Shown piece by piece: positions 47,565 to 59,820 of a stretch of DNA of 64,000 nt. How positions within the stretch are numbered: the stretch's first letter is position 1; each line of letters opens with the position of its first letter. A program made the position numbers and the translations under genes. A model generated the notes under the pieces. The model was not told the DNA's origin and did no database searches. It saw only the letters and a program-made list of their open reading frames with translations. Origin of the DNA: Garcia nutans (lineage: Eukaryota > Streptophyta > Magnoliopsida > Malpighiales > Euphorbiaceae); assembly GCA_947685225.1 (NCBI GenBank), contig CANTUV010000055.1:9745501-9809500 (forward strand). Reading direction: 5' to 3'.

Positions 47565-49311
47565 ATGACTAGGTCTGATCGTGAAGAAGAATTCTTATAT
47601 GATCCAAAGATTGAAAAGACTACTAAGAAACTGAGGAAGAAGACAAAATAATAAGAACAAGCTGCTACAACTTCGTCAACTGCAGGTGATCAAGCAGTAG
47701 ACACATATTCAGATTCAGATTTTTCAACTTCTTCTAGCAAATTTGAAGAACAATTACCAATGGCTGAAGAACAACGAACTTTGAGGCGATTGGCAGCCCT
47801 TCCAGTTGACCAACAACCCCTATACATCACTTACCTAACTCTGAATGCTTCTTTTGAGCTGAAGTCAGGTTTAATTCATTTGTTACCAAAATTTCATAAG
47901 CTGAAAGTGAAGATCCACACAAGCATTTGAAGAAATTTCATATTATTTGCTCAAGCATAAGGCCACAAGGAGTATCTGAGGAGCAAGTCAAATTGAGAGC
48001 CTTTCCTTTTTCCTTGAATAACCAAGCCAAAGATTAGTTTTTTGACTTACCATCCAGATCAATCACTACATGGATTGACATGGTGACAACCTTCTTAGAT
48101 AATTTATTTAATGCTTCAAGGGTTACAAATATAAGTAGAGAAATATGTGTTGTCAAGCAAAAAAATTCGGGGAACCTTCACGAGTATTGGGTGAGATTTA
48201 AACGATTGTGTGCAAGTTGCGCACAACATGGAATTTCAAAACAAGCTCTTTTCCAATATTTCTATGAAGGGTTATTACCCACAGAAAGAAGCATGTTGGA
48301 TGCCGCTAACGGCGATGCCATAATCAATAAAACTCCCTAAGGGATCTCATCACCATCATGGCAGCCACTTCTCAACAGTTTGAGAGCAAAAAGGAGACCC
48401 CAAAAAGGGTTAATGAGGTAAGTATCTCTTTATTTGAGTCTGAAATTAATCAACTAACAAATTTAGTGCAAAACATAGGTATAGGGAACGTGCAACCAAT
48501 AAAAATTTATGGAATTTGTGCAACTTCAGGTCATCCAACTGATATGTGCCCCACACTCCAAGAAGATGAGCAACAACAAATGAACGTTGTAGGTGGATTT
48601 TCCAATCAACCCCAATGGAGATATGACCCATATGCAAATACTTAAAATTCAGGTGGAGTGACTATCCAAATTTTAGCTATGGAGTAAAAGCATCAAATCC
48701 CCAATAATTCCAACAAAGAGCACCTACACCATAGCCTCCACAGCTATAAAAATCAAGTATATCTCTTGACAACATGTTCAAAGCTTTCATGACTAACACA
48801 CAACAATTTCAATAGGAACTCGCTCAAGTATTCAGAATTTGGAAAGTTAGATGAGCCAGTTAGCTTCGTCAGTTAGCAAGTTGGAGTCTCAAGGGAAACT
48901 TTCTTCTCAAACAATAGTCAACCCGAAGTAAAATGCAAGTGTTATAAATTTAAGAAGCGGAAAGGAGTTGCTGGACAAAAATCACCAGAAACTTACCCCT
49001 AGGCAAGGCTTAGACAAGAGGGCAGAGTCTGAAATAATTGTTCAAAGAGAAGAAACAACTGTTGTAATCAATTATGATTAGCTTCAATCCTTGACAATAC
49101 TGCCCCTTTTATTACAAAGACTTGCAAAATCTAAAAGGCGAAGGAAGAGAAAGAAATTTTAGAGACTTTTCCTAAAATTGAGTTCAATATACCATTGTTA
49201 GATGCCATCAAGCGAGTGCATCAATATACAAAGTTCCTAAAAGAGTTGTGCACCAATAAAAAGAAACCATGTGGTAATGAAAAGATAAGGGTAGGAGAGA
49301 ATATATCCACA
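47565..49311 (+). pseudogene. Athila-like gag, frameshifted
   Basis: Starts MTRSDREEEFLYDPKIEKTT and soon meets TAA TAA at 47649, after which the same frame carries on (SGLIHLLPKFHKL). Later pieces are NLHEYWVRFKRLCASCAQHG then LFQYFYEGLLPTERSMLDAA at about 48170-48310, EINQLTNLVQNIG near 48445, and FNIPLLDAIKRVHQYTKFLK at about 49180-49250. Their order matches Athila-group gag. Several stops and frame changes lie between. The protein would be the element capsid; this copy is dead and truncated before the protease. Confidence 0.82.
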
Positions 49312-49902
49312 AAATTTTTGCGCAGGTTGTCCAAATTACTAAGCTTTCTCCTGTATAAATTTTCATTCACAACAATAGAATTCATACATAGCCTACATAT
49401 AAAAATTTAAATTTTGGGATGCACTTTTAATTCCCATGTGCTCTTCCAATTAAAATGAGGAATCCAAACCAATGAAGAAGAATTATAAGCATGGTAAGAA
49501 GAGTTGCTAAGAAAATGATAAACTTATTTAGTAGAAAGCTTACCATTTTTGTCTTGATGCCACACCAATTTGTCATTCTCATCTGCTGGTCATGTGGCAA
49601 TATGCTTAATAGCAAATATTTCTTGTTCAGTGAAGAGATCATGAAGTATAGGATTGTTCCAATAGCAATTGTAAGTCGTCAAGTCACCAACCACCTAATA
49701 TTGGTATTTGAAGGTTTATCTGACAAGACTTTAAAGTTTGCTACAGATGATATCTAAGGATTTTTTCCAAACCTTAATTTTTAGGCCATTTCTGACATGT
49801 CATCTAACCTTTGGCATAATGATATCCCTTACTTTGACTAAGCCTCTTCATCCCCCATGAAGGGTTGTGCCCCAATTTAGCTGCAAAAAAAGCCCAAAGA
49901 CT

Positions 49903-52620
49903 CGATGGATATATATGTAACATAAAAATTAAATAAATGAAAGTCAATGTTGTTGCTCTTTTTTTTTTTCTTCCAGTCATATGTATGTTAGATAAAATTA
50001 ATAAGAAAAAAATTAAAATTAAAGGAATAATATTGAATGATAAATAAAAATTCAACAAACAAAAACAAGCAACTAAGCATGTCAATATAATTAATAAAAC
50101 AAAAAATATGGTGGTTAAAAGGGATATCCTACAAGTGGGAATAATAATTGGACATTTACAAAACTAATTTAAAAAAATAAATTTTATTTTAAAAATACTA
50201 TAAAAATTAAAAAAATTTACACTTTTAAAAAAATTTGAAGTAAATTTTTAAAAATATCTCACTCATCACTGAATTAATATTTTTTTTTAAATATCTCTCC
50301 TCTCCCTAGAAATAATTTTTTATTTTTATTTTTTTTTCAAACTTCACTATTAAATAAATATATTTTAATAAAATAATAAAATTAATATTTTAAACTATAT
50401 TTTAAGCATATAAAATATATTATTTATCATAAAAAAATTTAATTTTAATTATAAATAACAAATAAATACTCACAAAAATATATAAAAAGCAAAAATATAT
50501 AAAAATACATTAATAAAAATCATTAAATTTATTTCTAAATAAATTTTACATACGTAAAAAAGTTTAAAAAAAATACTAATTTCATTATTGAGATATTGTG
50601 TAGTTGTTGTATATATATTTTGCATATGTTATGTAGATTTTATAGATTTTGATAGATGTTATATATATAATGTATTTTCTGTAAATATTATATATATGTT
50701 ATGTAGATGTTGTGTGGATATTATCTATATGTTATATGAATATAAAATTTAAAAATAAAATAAAAAAATATTAAATAAATTATGTAGATATTTTGTATAT
50801 GTATAGTAAATATTTTGTATATATTCAGTAGGCGTTTTATAGATATTATATTTATTTGATAGATTCTATGTGTATATTATATATTTATAAGAATATAATA
50901 TAAAAATTATTTCTTAATAAAAATATAAATAAAATTAAAACTAAATAAAATAAAATAAAAACACGGTTGAAATTTACGAGTTGAAGAAAAAAACCTCATA
51001 AAAAAGGGCAAAAAAGTGTATAATTGAAAACCCTCATAAAATTAATAAAAAAAAAAAGTTGAAGAAAAAAAAAAGGCGCAAAGTGTAAAATTGAAAAAAA
51101 AAATAAAAAAAAAAAAGAGCATGAGCCGTAATATTGAAAATGAGAATTAGGATGTACAGGATAAATTCCTCAATGATAATCTTACGTGGGCCTAACTAAA
51201 TCGAACCAACTTGATCATAATCCACAGGTTTGCAAAGCAACAGAAACTTAATATTGGTCAATTTCTCGTGGTTTAGCAGTGATTAAAGAGGATTTTTTTT
51301 TTTTTGCTTTAAAGATTATAATTTTTTTTCCAAAAAAAAACAACGATTAAAGAGGAAATTGCGTTCTCACCAACTTTGCAATTATACAAAACCCGGCCCT
51401 TTTTTTCAATTATATGACTTTCTTTTAAAAAAAAAAATTAAACTTTTAACGTTAATTTTTTTATTTTTTTAATTTTTAATTTTTAATTTTTTCTAATTTA
51501 TTTTATTTATATATTTTTAAAAAAAAATTTTAATTTTATATTATTAGTATGCACAAAAATATATATATATAATATATATACAATATATATATAATATATA
51601 TAAAATACACGTTCAACAATATAAGTTATATATACAATATATCTACAATAAAATTATAACATATATATATAATATTTTAAATATTTATTTAATTTTATTT
51701 ATTTAATTTTTTATTTTCATAATATCTATATAATATTCACATAACATTCAAATCTTATTTTCTTATATAAAGACATTAAACAAGTTATTTGTTTATGTGA
51801 CCTTAAAATTCTCGCCTTCAAATTGTCCTCCAATTTGGTGCATTTTTTCTAACTTTAATATAAGGAGTTCACAAGTCAGATAAATAAATTCAACTTAATT
51901 TGAAAAGCTTAATTAACTTAATCAATAGGTTTGATTGTAATTTTTTTAATTTAATGAGTTGAAAATTAATTTTTTAATTAAATCGAAAGAATAAAAATGT
52001 ATAAAATGTTTACAGTTTGTTAGATGTACTTTTGATTTGGATAAAGGGTCCAATTTAGCTCTTAGACTATAGTAAGAAGTTTAAATTAGCTCTTAATTTT
52101 TTTTTTATCAACTTGGTATTTTTTTTTTCAAATTTGATCTAAATTTATTTTTTTTTAATAAAATCGTTAAATAGTTAATTATAGGAGGGCCTAATTTAAA
52201 CTAAAACTAAAGATCATAGGTCAAATTAAATTTTTAAAAAATATTAATATAATATATTTTAAAATTTTATTTATTAATATTTTTAATATCAAACATTTAT
52301 AATATTAATCAATATTTTTATAATTTTATAATTTATAATAATTTAATAATCTATAATTTAATAAATAATTAAAAATATTAAATAATTTATAATAATTTAT
52401 ATTATATAGGATTTTATAATATTTTTAAATATAATATTAATTATAGTAGTATGAAATTAATATTAAAAAAATTATAATTTTTAATATGTTTTGTATTTTT
52501 AATAATTACTTAATTTTTAATATTATAAATTATTTATTAATTAATATTTTCAATATCAATAATTTATAATATTAATAATTTTTTCTTATAATTTCGTAAT
52601 TCACAATATTTTAATATTTC
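49903..52620. repeat. Upstream part of duplication unit A
   Basis: Aligns in order with about 55460-59820 of unit B. Shared landmarks are ggacatttacaaaacta, gagccgtaatattgaaaatg, gtacaggataaattcctcaa, aacaagttatttgttta, tataaggagttcacaagtca and ttaatcaataggtttgattg. Extremely AT-rich, no gene. Unit B carries insertions that are absent here. Confidence 0.75.
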
Positions 52621-52625
52621 TCAAT

Positions 52626-53280
52626 TCCACGCGCCCAAATATTGCTTTTGTTGTTCATAAGACTGCTCAGTTCATGCGTACACTGTCAGATATCCACTGG
52701 GCAGCAGTGCAGCACATATTGCGCTACCTGCAATCTATCAATTCCCATGGTATTCTTCTTAAGAAGTCTAGTATACTTGATCTCTCTGTTTAAAGTTATG
52801 TTGTTTGAGGAGGCTTTCTTGATGATCATAAATCAATAACTAGTTATGTCGTTTATCTTGGTGATAATCCAATTTCATGGAGTTTGAGAAAGCAAAGCAT
52901 TGTGGCCTGGTAATCCACTGAAGCGAAATATTGAGCATTAACAACAGCTGCGTGTGAAGTTATATGGATCCATTCTTTGCTTTGTAAAGTATAATTTCCA
53001 GCTACCCCATCTCCAATTTTATAGTGTGATAATTTGCGTGCCACTTATATGACTGCAAATCTAATCTTTCATAATCGCACCAAGCATCTTAAGATTGATT
53101 TTCATTTTGTAAGAGATAAAGTTGCAACTAAAGATCTTCTTGTTCGTTGCATTCCCACTTCTAATCAGACATCATACATTTTGACAAAACTACTTCCAGA
53201 GATCGGTTTCTTCCTTTTCGTGACAAGTTGGCTATTGTTTCACAAACCCCAAACTCAACTTGAGGGGGCTTGTAAGGGAT
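52626..53280 (+). pseudogene. Ty1-copia reverse transcriptase/RNase H C-terminal fragment
   Basis: Plus-strand pieces: FMRTLSDIHWAAVQHILRYL, then NSHGILLKKSS, SITSYVVYLGDNPISWSLRK, QSIVAW followed by a stop, and LKIDFHFVRDKVATKDLLVR to PQTQLEGA. This is the RNase H end of a copia polyprotein with at least four stops (Trp/Cys/Glu codons changed). It lies exactly at the junction between duplication units A and B. Confidence 0.85.
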
Positions 53281-53344
53281 GGCAAGTTAGTGTGTAAATA
53301 TGTAAATTTCTATAGTTGATGATAAGTGAGAATCATTCTTTACA

Positions 53345-53925
53345 ATATTAGTGTGTAAGAGAATTTATCATCTGTCCCTCCATTTCTCTCATTTAATTCA
53401 AACAAAGCCTATTAAATTTTTATGACCATCAAAAATCAACAATTAAATAAAACTTTCAAATAACTGTCCAAATAAATTTATAAAATTATGACTACAATTT
53501 TCTTAAATATAAAAAATATAGCTTAAACAAAAACTACAAAATTTATTGAAACGCTATATAGTTAAATTAAATATTTAATTTGAAAATTTTATGTTATTTT
53601 CTTTAATTACTTGTAAACAATATTCTATATTTCATGTTAAAATGGTTTTTATAGCAAATTTTCTTGCATATTTGTATTTTTATTTTCATGATGACATTGA
53701 AAAAATAAAGCATGTTTAGATTAAGAAGCAATATATTAGTAAATCTCATATTTATTTTTCATAAATAGTAATAATTTTGATATTCCAAAGAAAATTTTAT
53801 TTATAACCAAATACAATAATCCGACATTTTGTGGAATTATTTGCATGAAACTATACTTTTACAGAAGAATGATTTCATACAAAAATGTTGAATTTTGTCA
53901 TCCCAACTCCCATTACATACATACA
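53345..53925. repeat. 3'-flank repeat of the reductase pseudogene (unit B left edge)
   Basis: Begins tgtaagagaatttatcatct, matching tataagagaatccatcatct at about 40180, then runs parallel to 40190-40740 through aatgttgaattttgtca. It marks the start of unit B. Confidence 0.7.
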
Positions 53926-54240
53926 TACATACACACACATATATATATATATATAGATATAGATATATATCAATTCACATTAAATATAGCTTCTTTTTTC
54001 CTAATTTACAAAATTTTTGAGAACAGTAAAAAAATTAAATATGTTTTTGTTAATTTATTTTAAATCAAACGGGTGACATATTGTGTCAAGTCAAAAATAG
54101 ATATAAATATAATCTTTTAAATTAAAATTGTTTTAAACGAGATAAAAATTAAATTAAAAAAAACAAGTTACCCTTGGTATTGAAAAAACATAAATAAATA
54201 AATAAAGATTATAAATAATGTCTATACGAATTAACTCACC

Positions 54241-54607
54241 ATTGGCTTCACGAGAATGTAATCCACAAAATAAGCAGCAAATGAATTAGCAGAGACAAAA
54301 GTAATGAATTAGCAGAGACATAAGTATGAGAAATTGCAGCTGCTTCTGTTGCCCATCTTATCTTCCTTTTGTTCTCTAACAATGCTTAGAAAGGCGGCAG
54401 CCCACTCACAAATAATTAAGGTTTTCTACTTCATTTTCAAATCCTGAAGGAACAAATCTCTATAATCCATTCATAAATTTCATTAATTACTCTACTTATC
54501 ATATATATAAATAAATAAATACATAAACTCTATTTATTTATTGGCTTGTTGCACTTCAAAGGAATCTGTTCTGCATTACTTGAATATTCAAACACTTTAC
54601 TTAGATA

Positions 54608-54639
<32 letters not shown>

Positions 54640-55173
54640 CCAAAAGACACGAAAATATTATCAAATTTTTATTTGATTTGATTTGATTTCGTTTATAGAA
54701 TCAATCAAATATTTATTTAAATTAACATTAATATAAAAAAATATATTATGGAAAGAAAGTACCTTAATATTGCCAGCCTCTTTCATGTCAGCAATTAATT
54801 TGAGTTGGTCGAGATGTTGAGGAACTGCAATAGTGGAAATAACTATATCAACTTGTTTAAGTGCTGAAACAAGTTTCTCATGCTCATCCAATTCTCCCTG
54901 CACACAGCATACATATATAATTAAGTATATAATACTCATGGAAATTAAACAACTTGAAACAAAATAAAAATGTGTATATACATGGAAAATGATGACTCCA
55001 ATGGACTGAAATTCTTTGTGAAGTTGAAGCTTAGAATCATTATTGGTATTTGGCTTTAACGGATGAACATAAGCAAAGGTTGGATGACCAAATGAAATGC
55101 CAGCCTTAACCATATATTTTCCAAGATACCCAGTTGCTCCAATTATCAGTATCTTACTTTTCTCTGAATCCAT
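54241..55173 (-). pseudogene. Eugenol-synthase-like reductase pseudogene (copy B)
   Basis: Exon 1 (54982-55173, 64 codons) and exon 2 (54763-54897) are open, keep GT-AG sites and encode IGATGYLGKYMVKAGISFGH and GELDEHEKLVSALKQVDIVI, very close to copy A but with 3 codons deleted in exon 1. Exon 3 (about 54241-54459) has an insertion that creates a stop right after FVPSGFENEVE, a TAA inside the LPPF region, a tandem repeat of ctctgctaattcatt and loss of the region for HPRESPDELAVYGSGE. Exons 4 and 5 are absent; the DNA passes straight into 3' flank. The promoter is otherwise conserved, but the TATA box and AC element are changed. It could at most yield a truncated nucleotide-binding fragment. 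Confidence 0.9.
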
Positions 55174-55582
55174 TATTACTTTATTTCTATGAATCTCTCT
55201 GTCTTGCTAATTTCTATATATGAAGCTATGCAGCTGTTCTCTGAACCTTTTGGTGTACTGGGCTATGCTTTTATCGAAGAACAGGTCCATGCATATGTGA
55301 AACAAGTGAAGTGACCTTCAATGGCAGGTTTATTTACCGTTTAATCGGTCAATTGACTTAACTTGCGCCCCAACTTCCCCTCCACTAAAATTTTAATTCT
55401 GTGCTTTCAAGTATGAATTGGCTTAAATTTAATTTAATTTAAAAAAGGCCAAAGACTAGATGGATATTTATGCAACACAAAGATTAAATAAGTAAAAGTT
55501 AATGTTGTTGTGCTTTTTTTTTTCTTAGAGACGTATATATGTCAGAATAAAATTACTAAGAAAAAATTAGAATTAAAGAATT

Positions 55583-55772
55583 CAAGATGGGTAGCTCAGT
55601 TAGTTAAGCAGAGCTGAGCAAGTGGCTGAGACCGCGAGTTCCCACTAAATATCTCCTTTAAAAGGGATAAAGAGCCTTAGCATGCATCCTACGCCCTAAA
55701 TAGAATTAGGCATATACCTAATTATTAAACGGATAGGAGCGAAAATGTAGTTGTGAAAACCAAAAAATACAA
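55583..55772 (+). mobile_element. SINE-like insertion with tRNA-derived head
   Basis: tagctcagttagttaag at 55592 is a Pol III A-box and gcgagttccc at 55633 a weak B-box, spaced about as in a tRNA. There is no acceptor-stem pairing, and about 130 bases of non-tRNA body follow (catgcatcctacgccctaaa, aattaggcatatacctaatt). Unit A lacks it. The boundaries are approximate and no target duplication was resolved. Confidence 0.5.
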
Positions 55773-56663
55773 CAAACAGAAACAGGCAACCATGTCAATA
55801 TAATTAATAAAACAAAAAATATCCTAGCAGCAGGAATAATAATGGGACATTTACAAAACTATTTTAAAAAATTATTTTAAAAATACCATAAAAATAAAAA
55901 TATTTACAATTTTAGAAAAATTAGAATAAATTATTAAAAATATGTCATCCCTCGTTAAAACAATATTTTTTAAAAAATATATATATTTTCTCTCACTAGA
56001 AATAATATTTTAAATTAATTTTTATTTTTAAAATTTTACTATTAAATAAATATATTTTAATAAAATAATAAAATTAATATTTTAAATTATATTTTCAGTA
56101 TATAAATTATATTATTTATTATAAAAAAAATTTAATTATAATTATAAATAAAAATAAACATTATCAAAAAATATAAAAAGCAAAAATATATAAAAATTAT
56201 TAAATTTATTTTAAAAAAATTTACATATTATATACATAAAAAAGTGAAAAAATATAAATTTTATTATTTAGATATTGTGTATATGTTGTAAATATATTTT
56301 ATGTATGTTATATAGATTTTGTAGATATTTGATAGATGTTGTATATATGTTATGTATTTTTTGTGTATGTTGTATGTGTATTATGTAGTTGTTACGTGAA
56401 TATATTAAAAATAAAGTTAAAAAAAATATTAAATCACTTATGTAGATGTTTAATTTATGTATGTTTAGTAAATATTTTGTATGTATTCAGTAGATACTAT
56501 ATAGATATTATAGATATTTAATAAATATTGTGTGTCTGTTATATATTTATAAAAATATAATATAAAAATTATTTTTTAATAAAAAATATAAATAAAATTA
56601 AAACTAATAAATAAATAAATAAAAACACCGCTGAATTTTACAAGTTAAAAAAAACCGTGCAAA

Positions 56664-57155
56664 ATAGGAGTAGGCACCAACCGACCGAATTCTAATTTGA
56701 CTGATTGTTAAGACCACTAATTTTATATATTAAACCGACTGATTTTTAATTTCTATCAATTCGGTTAATTAATCGAATAAAATTGATCATTTTAGTTAAT
56801 TAATCAAATTGACCGATTTTTTACTTTATAATAAAAATATATATTTTTAATAAAAATATTAATATAATTAAATAACTAAATAAAATATACTAAAAAATAA
56901 ATAAAATATAACTTTATTTTGTAATAAAAAATATATTTATAATAAAAATTTATATAATTAAATATTTAACAAAACATTAATAAAAAAATTATTTTTTAAA
57001 ATTTTTTTATTAATTTATTAATTAATTAAATCGAATCAATTAACCGTTAACCGAACAAAAAATTAAAATACCTTAAACCCTTTAATCAAATAGATTAAAT
57101 TAAACTATAGCTAGTTAACTAAAAATTCAGTTTGATTAACTGAATTGTGACCCCT
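56664..57155. mobile_element. hAT-like MITE, 492 bp
   Basis: Starts ataggagtaggcaccaaccg and ends gaattgtgacccct; the reverse-complemented right end (aggggtcacaattc) is loosely inverted to the left. Flanks CGTGCAAA and CATGCAAA form an 8-bp duplication with one mismatch. Subterminal aaccgactgattttt/attcggttaatt repeats occur throughout. It is absent from unit A. Confidence 0.65.
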
Positions 57156-59820
57156 CATGCAAAGTGTAGAATTAAAAAACAAAAAAAAGTCTGAGCCGTA
57201 ATATTGAAAATGGGAAACTGAATAAGGGTGTACAGGATAAATTCCTCAATGATAATCTGACGTGGGCCTGACTGAATCAAACCTGACTGAATCAAACCAG
57301 CTTGACCATAATCCACAGGTTTGCAAAGCAACAAAAACTTAATTTTGCCAATTTCTCGTAGTTTGACAATGATTAAAGAGGACCAACTTTGCAATTATAC
57401 GAAATCACCATTTTTTTTTTCAATTATACGACTTTTGCTTTTTTTTTTTAAAAAAAATAATCTTTTAAAGTTAATTTTTTTTTTGGTTTTTATAATTTTT
57501 ATAATTTATTTTATTTATAATTTTATTTAAAAATTTAATTTCATATTTTTAATATGCATACAAAAAATTAAATATATACATAACATATATAAAATACACA
57601 CTCAATAATATAAATTATATATACAACACATCTATAATAAATTTACAACACATCTATATAATATTTTAAATATTTATTTAATTTTATTTTTAAAATTTTT
57701 TAATCTCACAGTATTCACATAAAATTCAACAATTTTTATATAAAATATACACAACTTAAATAACAAAAATCTAATATATACATAATACCTAAAACATATC
57801 TACAACAAATATATAACACATCCATTACACATTTGTATAATAAAATTATAAGTATTTTTTATATGTATGATATGTAAAATTTGTTTAAAAATAAATTTAA
57901 TAATTTTATTAATATATTTTTATATTTTTTACTTTTTTACTTTTTTTGAGTATTATTTATTTGTTATAATTAAAATTAAATTTTTTTTCTTTTATAAAAA
58001 TTATGATTTTTATATTATGAAAAATAATTTAAAATATTAATTTTTATTATTTTATTAAAATATTTTTATTTAATAGTGAAGTTTGAAAAAAAAAAGATAA
58101 AAATTAAAGTATAATATTGATTGTAGTGAGAAAAAGAGGTATTTTTGAAAAAATAAAAACTTTAATTTTAATGAAGAATGATGTATTTTTAAAATTTTGA
58201 TCCAACATTTATAAAAGTGTAAATATTTTAAATGATTATTGTATTCTTAAAATAAAAGCTGTTTGTTTAGGTAGTTATATAAATATCTCATGATTAAATT
58301 ATAGGAATTTCTTTTAAAATACCAAAAAATAAAAATATTTTTAAAAATATTCATTCTTTATTTTTTAAAAAACAAAATTCACTTGTAAATTTTTAACTTC
58401 AAAAATACTCACTTTTGAAAACATATTTTTTAGGTGGTATTTTATTTGAATTTGAAATCAAAATTAAAATTGAAATCGGGATGAAACATAATTAAAATCG
58501 AAATTGAAATAACTATTTATCCTTTTTATTTGATTTACTTTAGGATCAAAATTTGATTTTTAAAACCGTTAGTATTATAATAAGACTGAAATCGAAATTA
58601 ATAATTATTTGAAGTATTTTTATTTAAAAAATTAAAAGATTAATTTAATTTTTAAGAAAAATAAATTTATTTATTTAAAAATTTAAAGGTATTATAATCA
58701 GAAAAAAAATGAAGAAATGAGTATTTTCAAAATTAAAAATTAAAAAGTCAATATTTTTAAAAGAAAAAATTAAATATTTTCAAAAATATTTTCACTTTTC
58801 AGTGTATTTTTTATTTATTATAGTTTTGAAAGCCAAACATAATTTTCAAGCGCTCTTCGGCGGAAAAACTTATTTCCTTATATATAGACGGTAAACAAGT
58901 TATTTGTTTAAGCGACCTTAAAATTGTCGTCTTCAAATTGCCCTCCAATTTGGTGCACTTTTTTCCAACTTTTATATAAGGAGTTCACAAGTCAGACAAA
59001 TAAGTCAACTCAATTTGAAAAGCTTAATTACCTTAATCAATAGGTTTGATTGCAATTTTTTTTTTATTTAAAGAGTTGAAAATTAGTTCATTAATTAATT
59101 AAACCAAAATAATAAAAATATATACAATGTTTATACTTTATGAGATTTAGTTTTAATTTAGATAAATGTCTAATTTAGCTCTTGAACTATAATAAGAAGT
59201 TTAAATTAACTCTTAAAATTTTTTTTATCAAATTAATATTTTTTCTTTCAAATTTGATCTAAATTGCTCCATTTTAATAAAATTGTTAAATAGTTAACTG
59301 TAGAGGTTAATTTAAACCAAAATTAAATATCATAGTCTAAATTAAAATTTTAAAAATATTATATTTTAAATTGTTATTTATTAATTAATATTTTTAATAT
59401 CAAATATTTATAATATTAATAAATATTTTTTATAATTTTATAATTTATAATAATTCAATAATCTATAATTTAAAAAATAATTAAAAATATTCAATAATTT
59501 ATAATAATTCATATTATATAGGATTTCTGTAATATTTTTAAATATAGTATTGCAAAATTAATATTCAAAATATTAAAAAATAATTCATATTAAAAAATTA
59601 TAATTTATAATATTAAAAATATTTTTTAATATTATAGTTTATAATATCAATAAATTTTAATAATTTTAATTTTTAATATGTTTTGGATTTTTAATAATTA
59701 TTTAATTTTTAATATTATAAATTATTTATTAATTAATTTCAATATCAATAATTTATAATATTAATAATTTTGTTATAATTTCGTAACTCATAATATTTTA
59801 ATTATCTATAATTTAAAAAA

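Larger units (their letters stand above)
44436..49311 (+). mobile_element. Athila-like Ty3-gypsy remnant nested in the LINE
   Basis: The 5' LTR starts TGATAGTAGGTAAATTTAGC at 44436 and ends gacaccca at 47508. Without the nested Tat solo LTR it is about 1.3 kb, a normal Athila LTR size. A primer site follows at 47517, and then gag. The element stops inside gag at about 49311; pol and the 3' LTR are missing, and some LINE sequence at the junction seems lost too, so a deletion took the 3' part. The left flank is TTCTT; no matching right duplication remains. Confidence 0.7.
43697..49902 (-). mobile_element. LINE insertion with 18-bp target duplication, carrying nested LTR elements
   Basis: Perfect copies of AAAAAAAGCCCAAAGACT flank it (43697-43714 and 49885-49902). 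A T-run at 43714-43721 is the poly(A) tail of a minus-strand LINE. LINE sequence is present at both ends. Left (to about 44435): YFRWSIWNDRNAFCFNGDIP and the start of the RNase H domain. Right (about 49312-49884): LGHNPSWG, GNGLKIKVWK, DKLVWHQDKNGKLSTK and STWELKVHPKI, the zinc-binding C-terminal part of plant LINE reverse transcriptases. It is 5'-truncated and full of frameshifts. The same locus in unit B (around 55441) has one uninterrupted copy of this sequence, the empty site. Confidence 0.9.
55441..59820. repeat. Upstream part of duplication unit B
   Basis: Counterpart of 49903-52620 plus the LINE empty site at its left edge (aaaaaaggccaaagacta). No gene. It carries a SINE-like piece and a hAT MITE that unit A lacks. 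The piece at about 57420-58870 has repeated tatatacataa words and is longer than in unit A. Confidence 0.75.

Noticed and set aside
50580..50900. Repeated tatatgttatgtagatgtt words as a possible satellite or gene
   Set aside because: AT-rich low-complexity sequence, repeated in diverged form in unit B, with no fixed period or coding signal.
54661..55173. 170-codon continuous frame over the copy B reductase
   Set aside because: It reads through an intron; the real exons 1 and 2 are joined by GT-AG sites and the rest of the gene is destroyed.
55590..55650. tRNA gene
   Set aside because: An A-box-like and weak B-box-like sequence exist, but there is no acceptor-stem pairing and no clear anticodon arm; a SINE head fits better.
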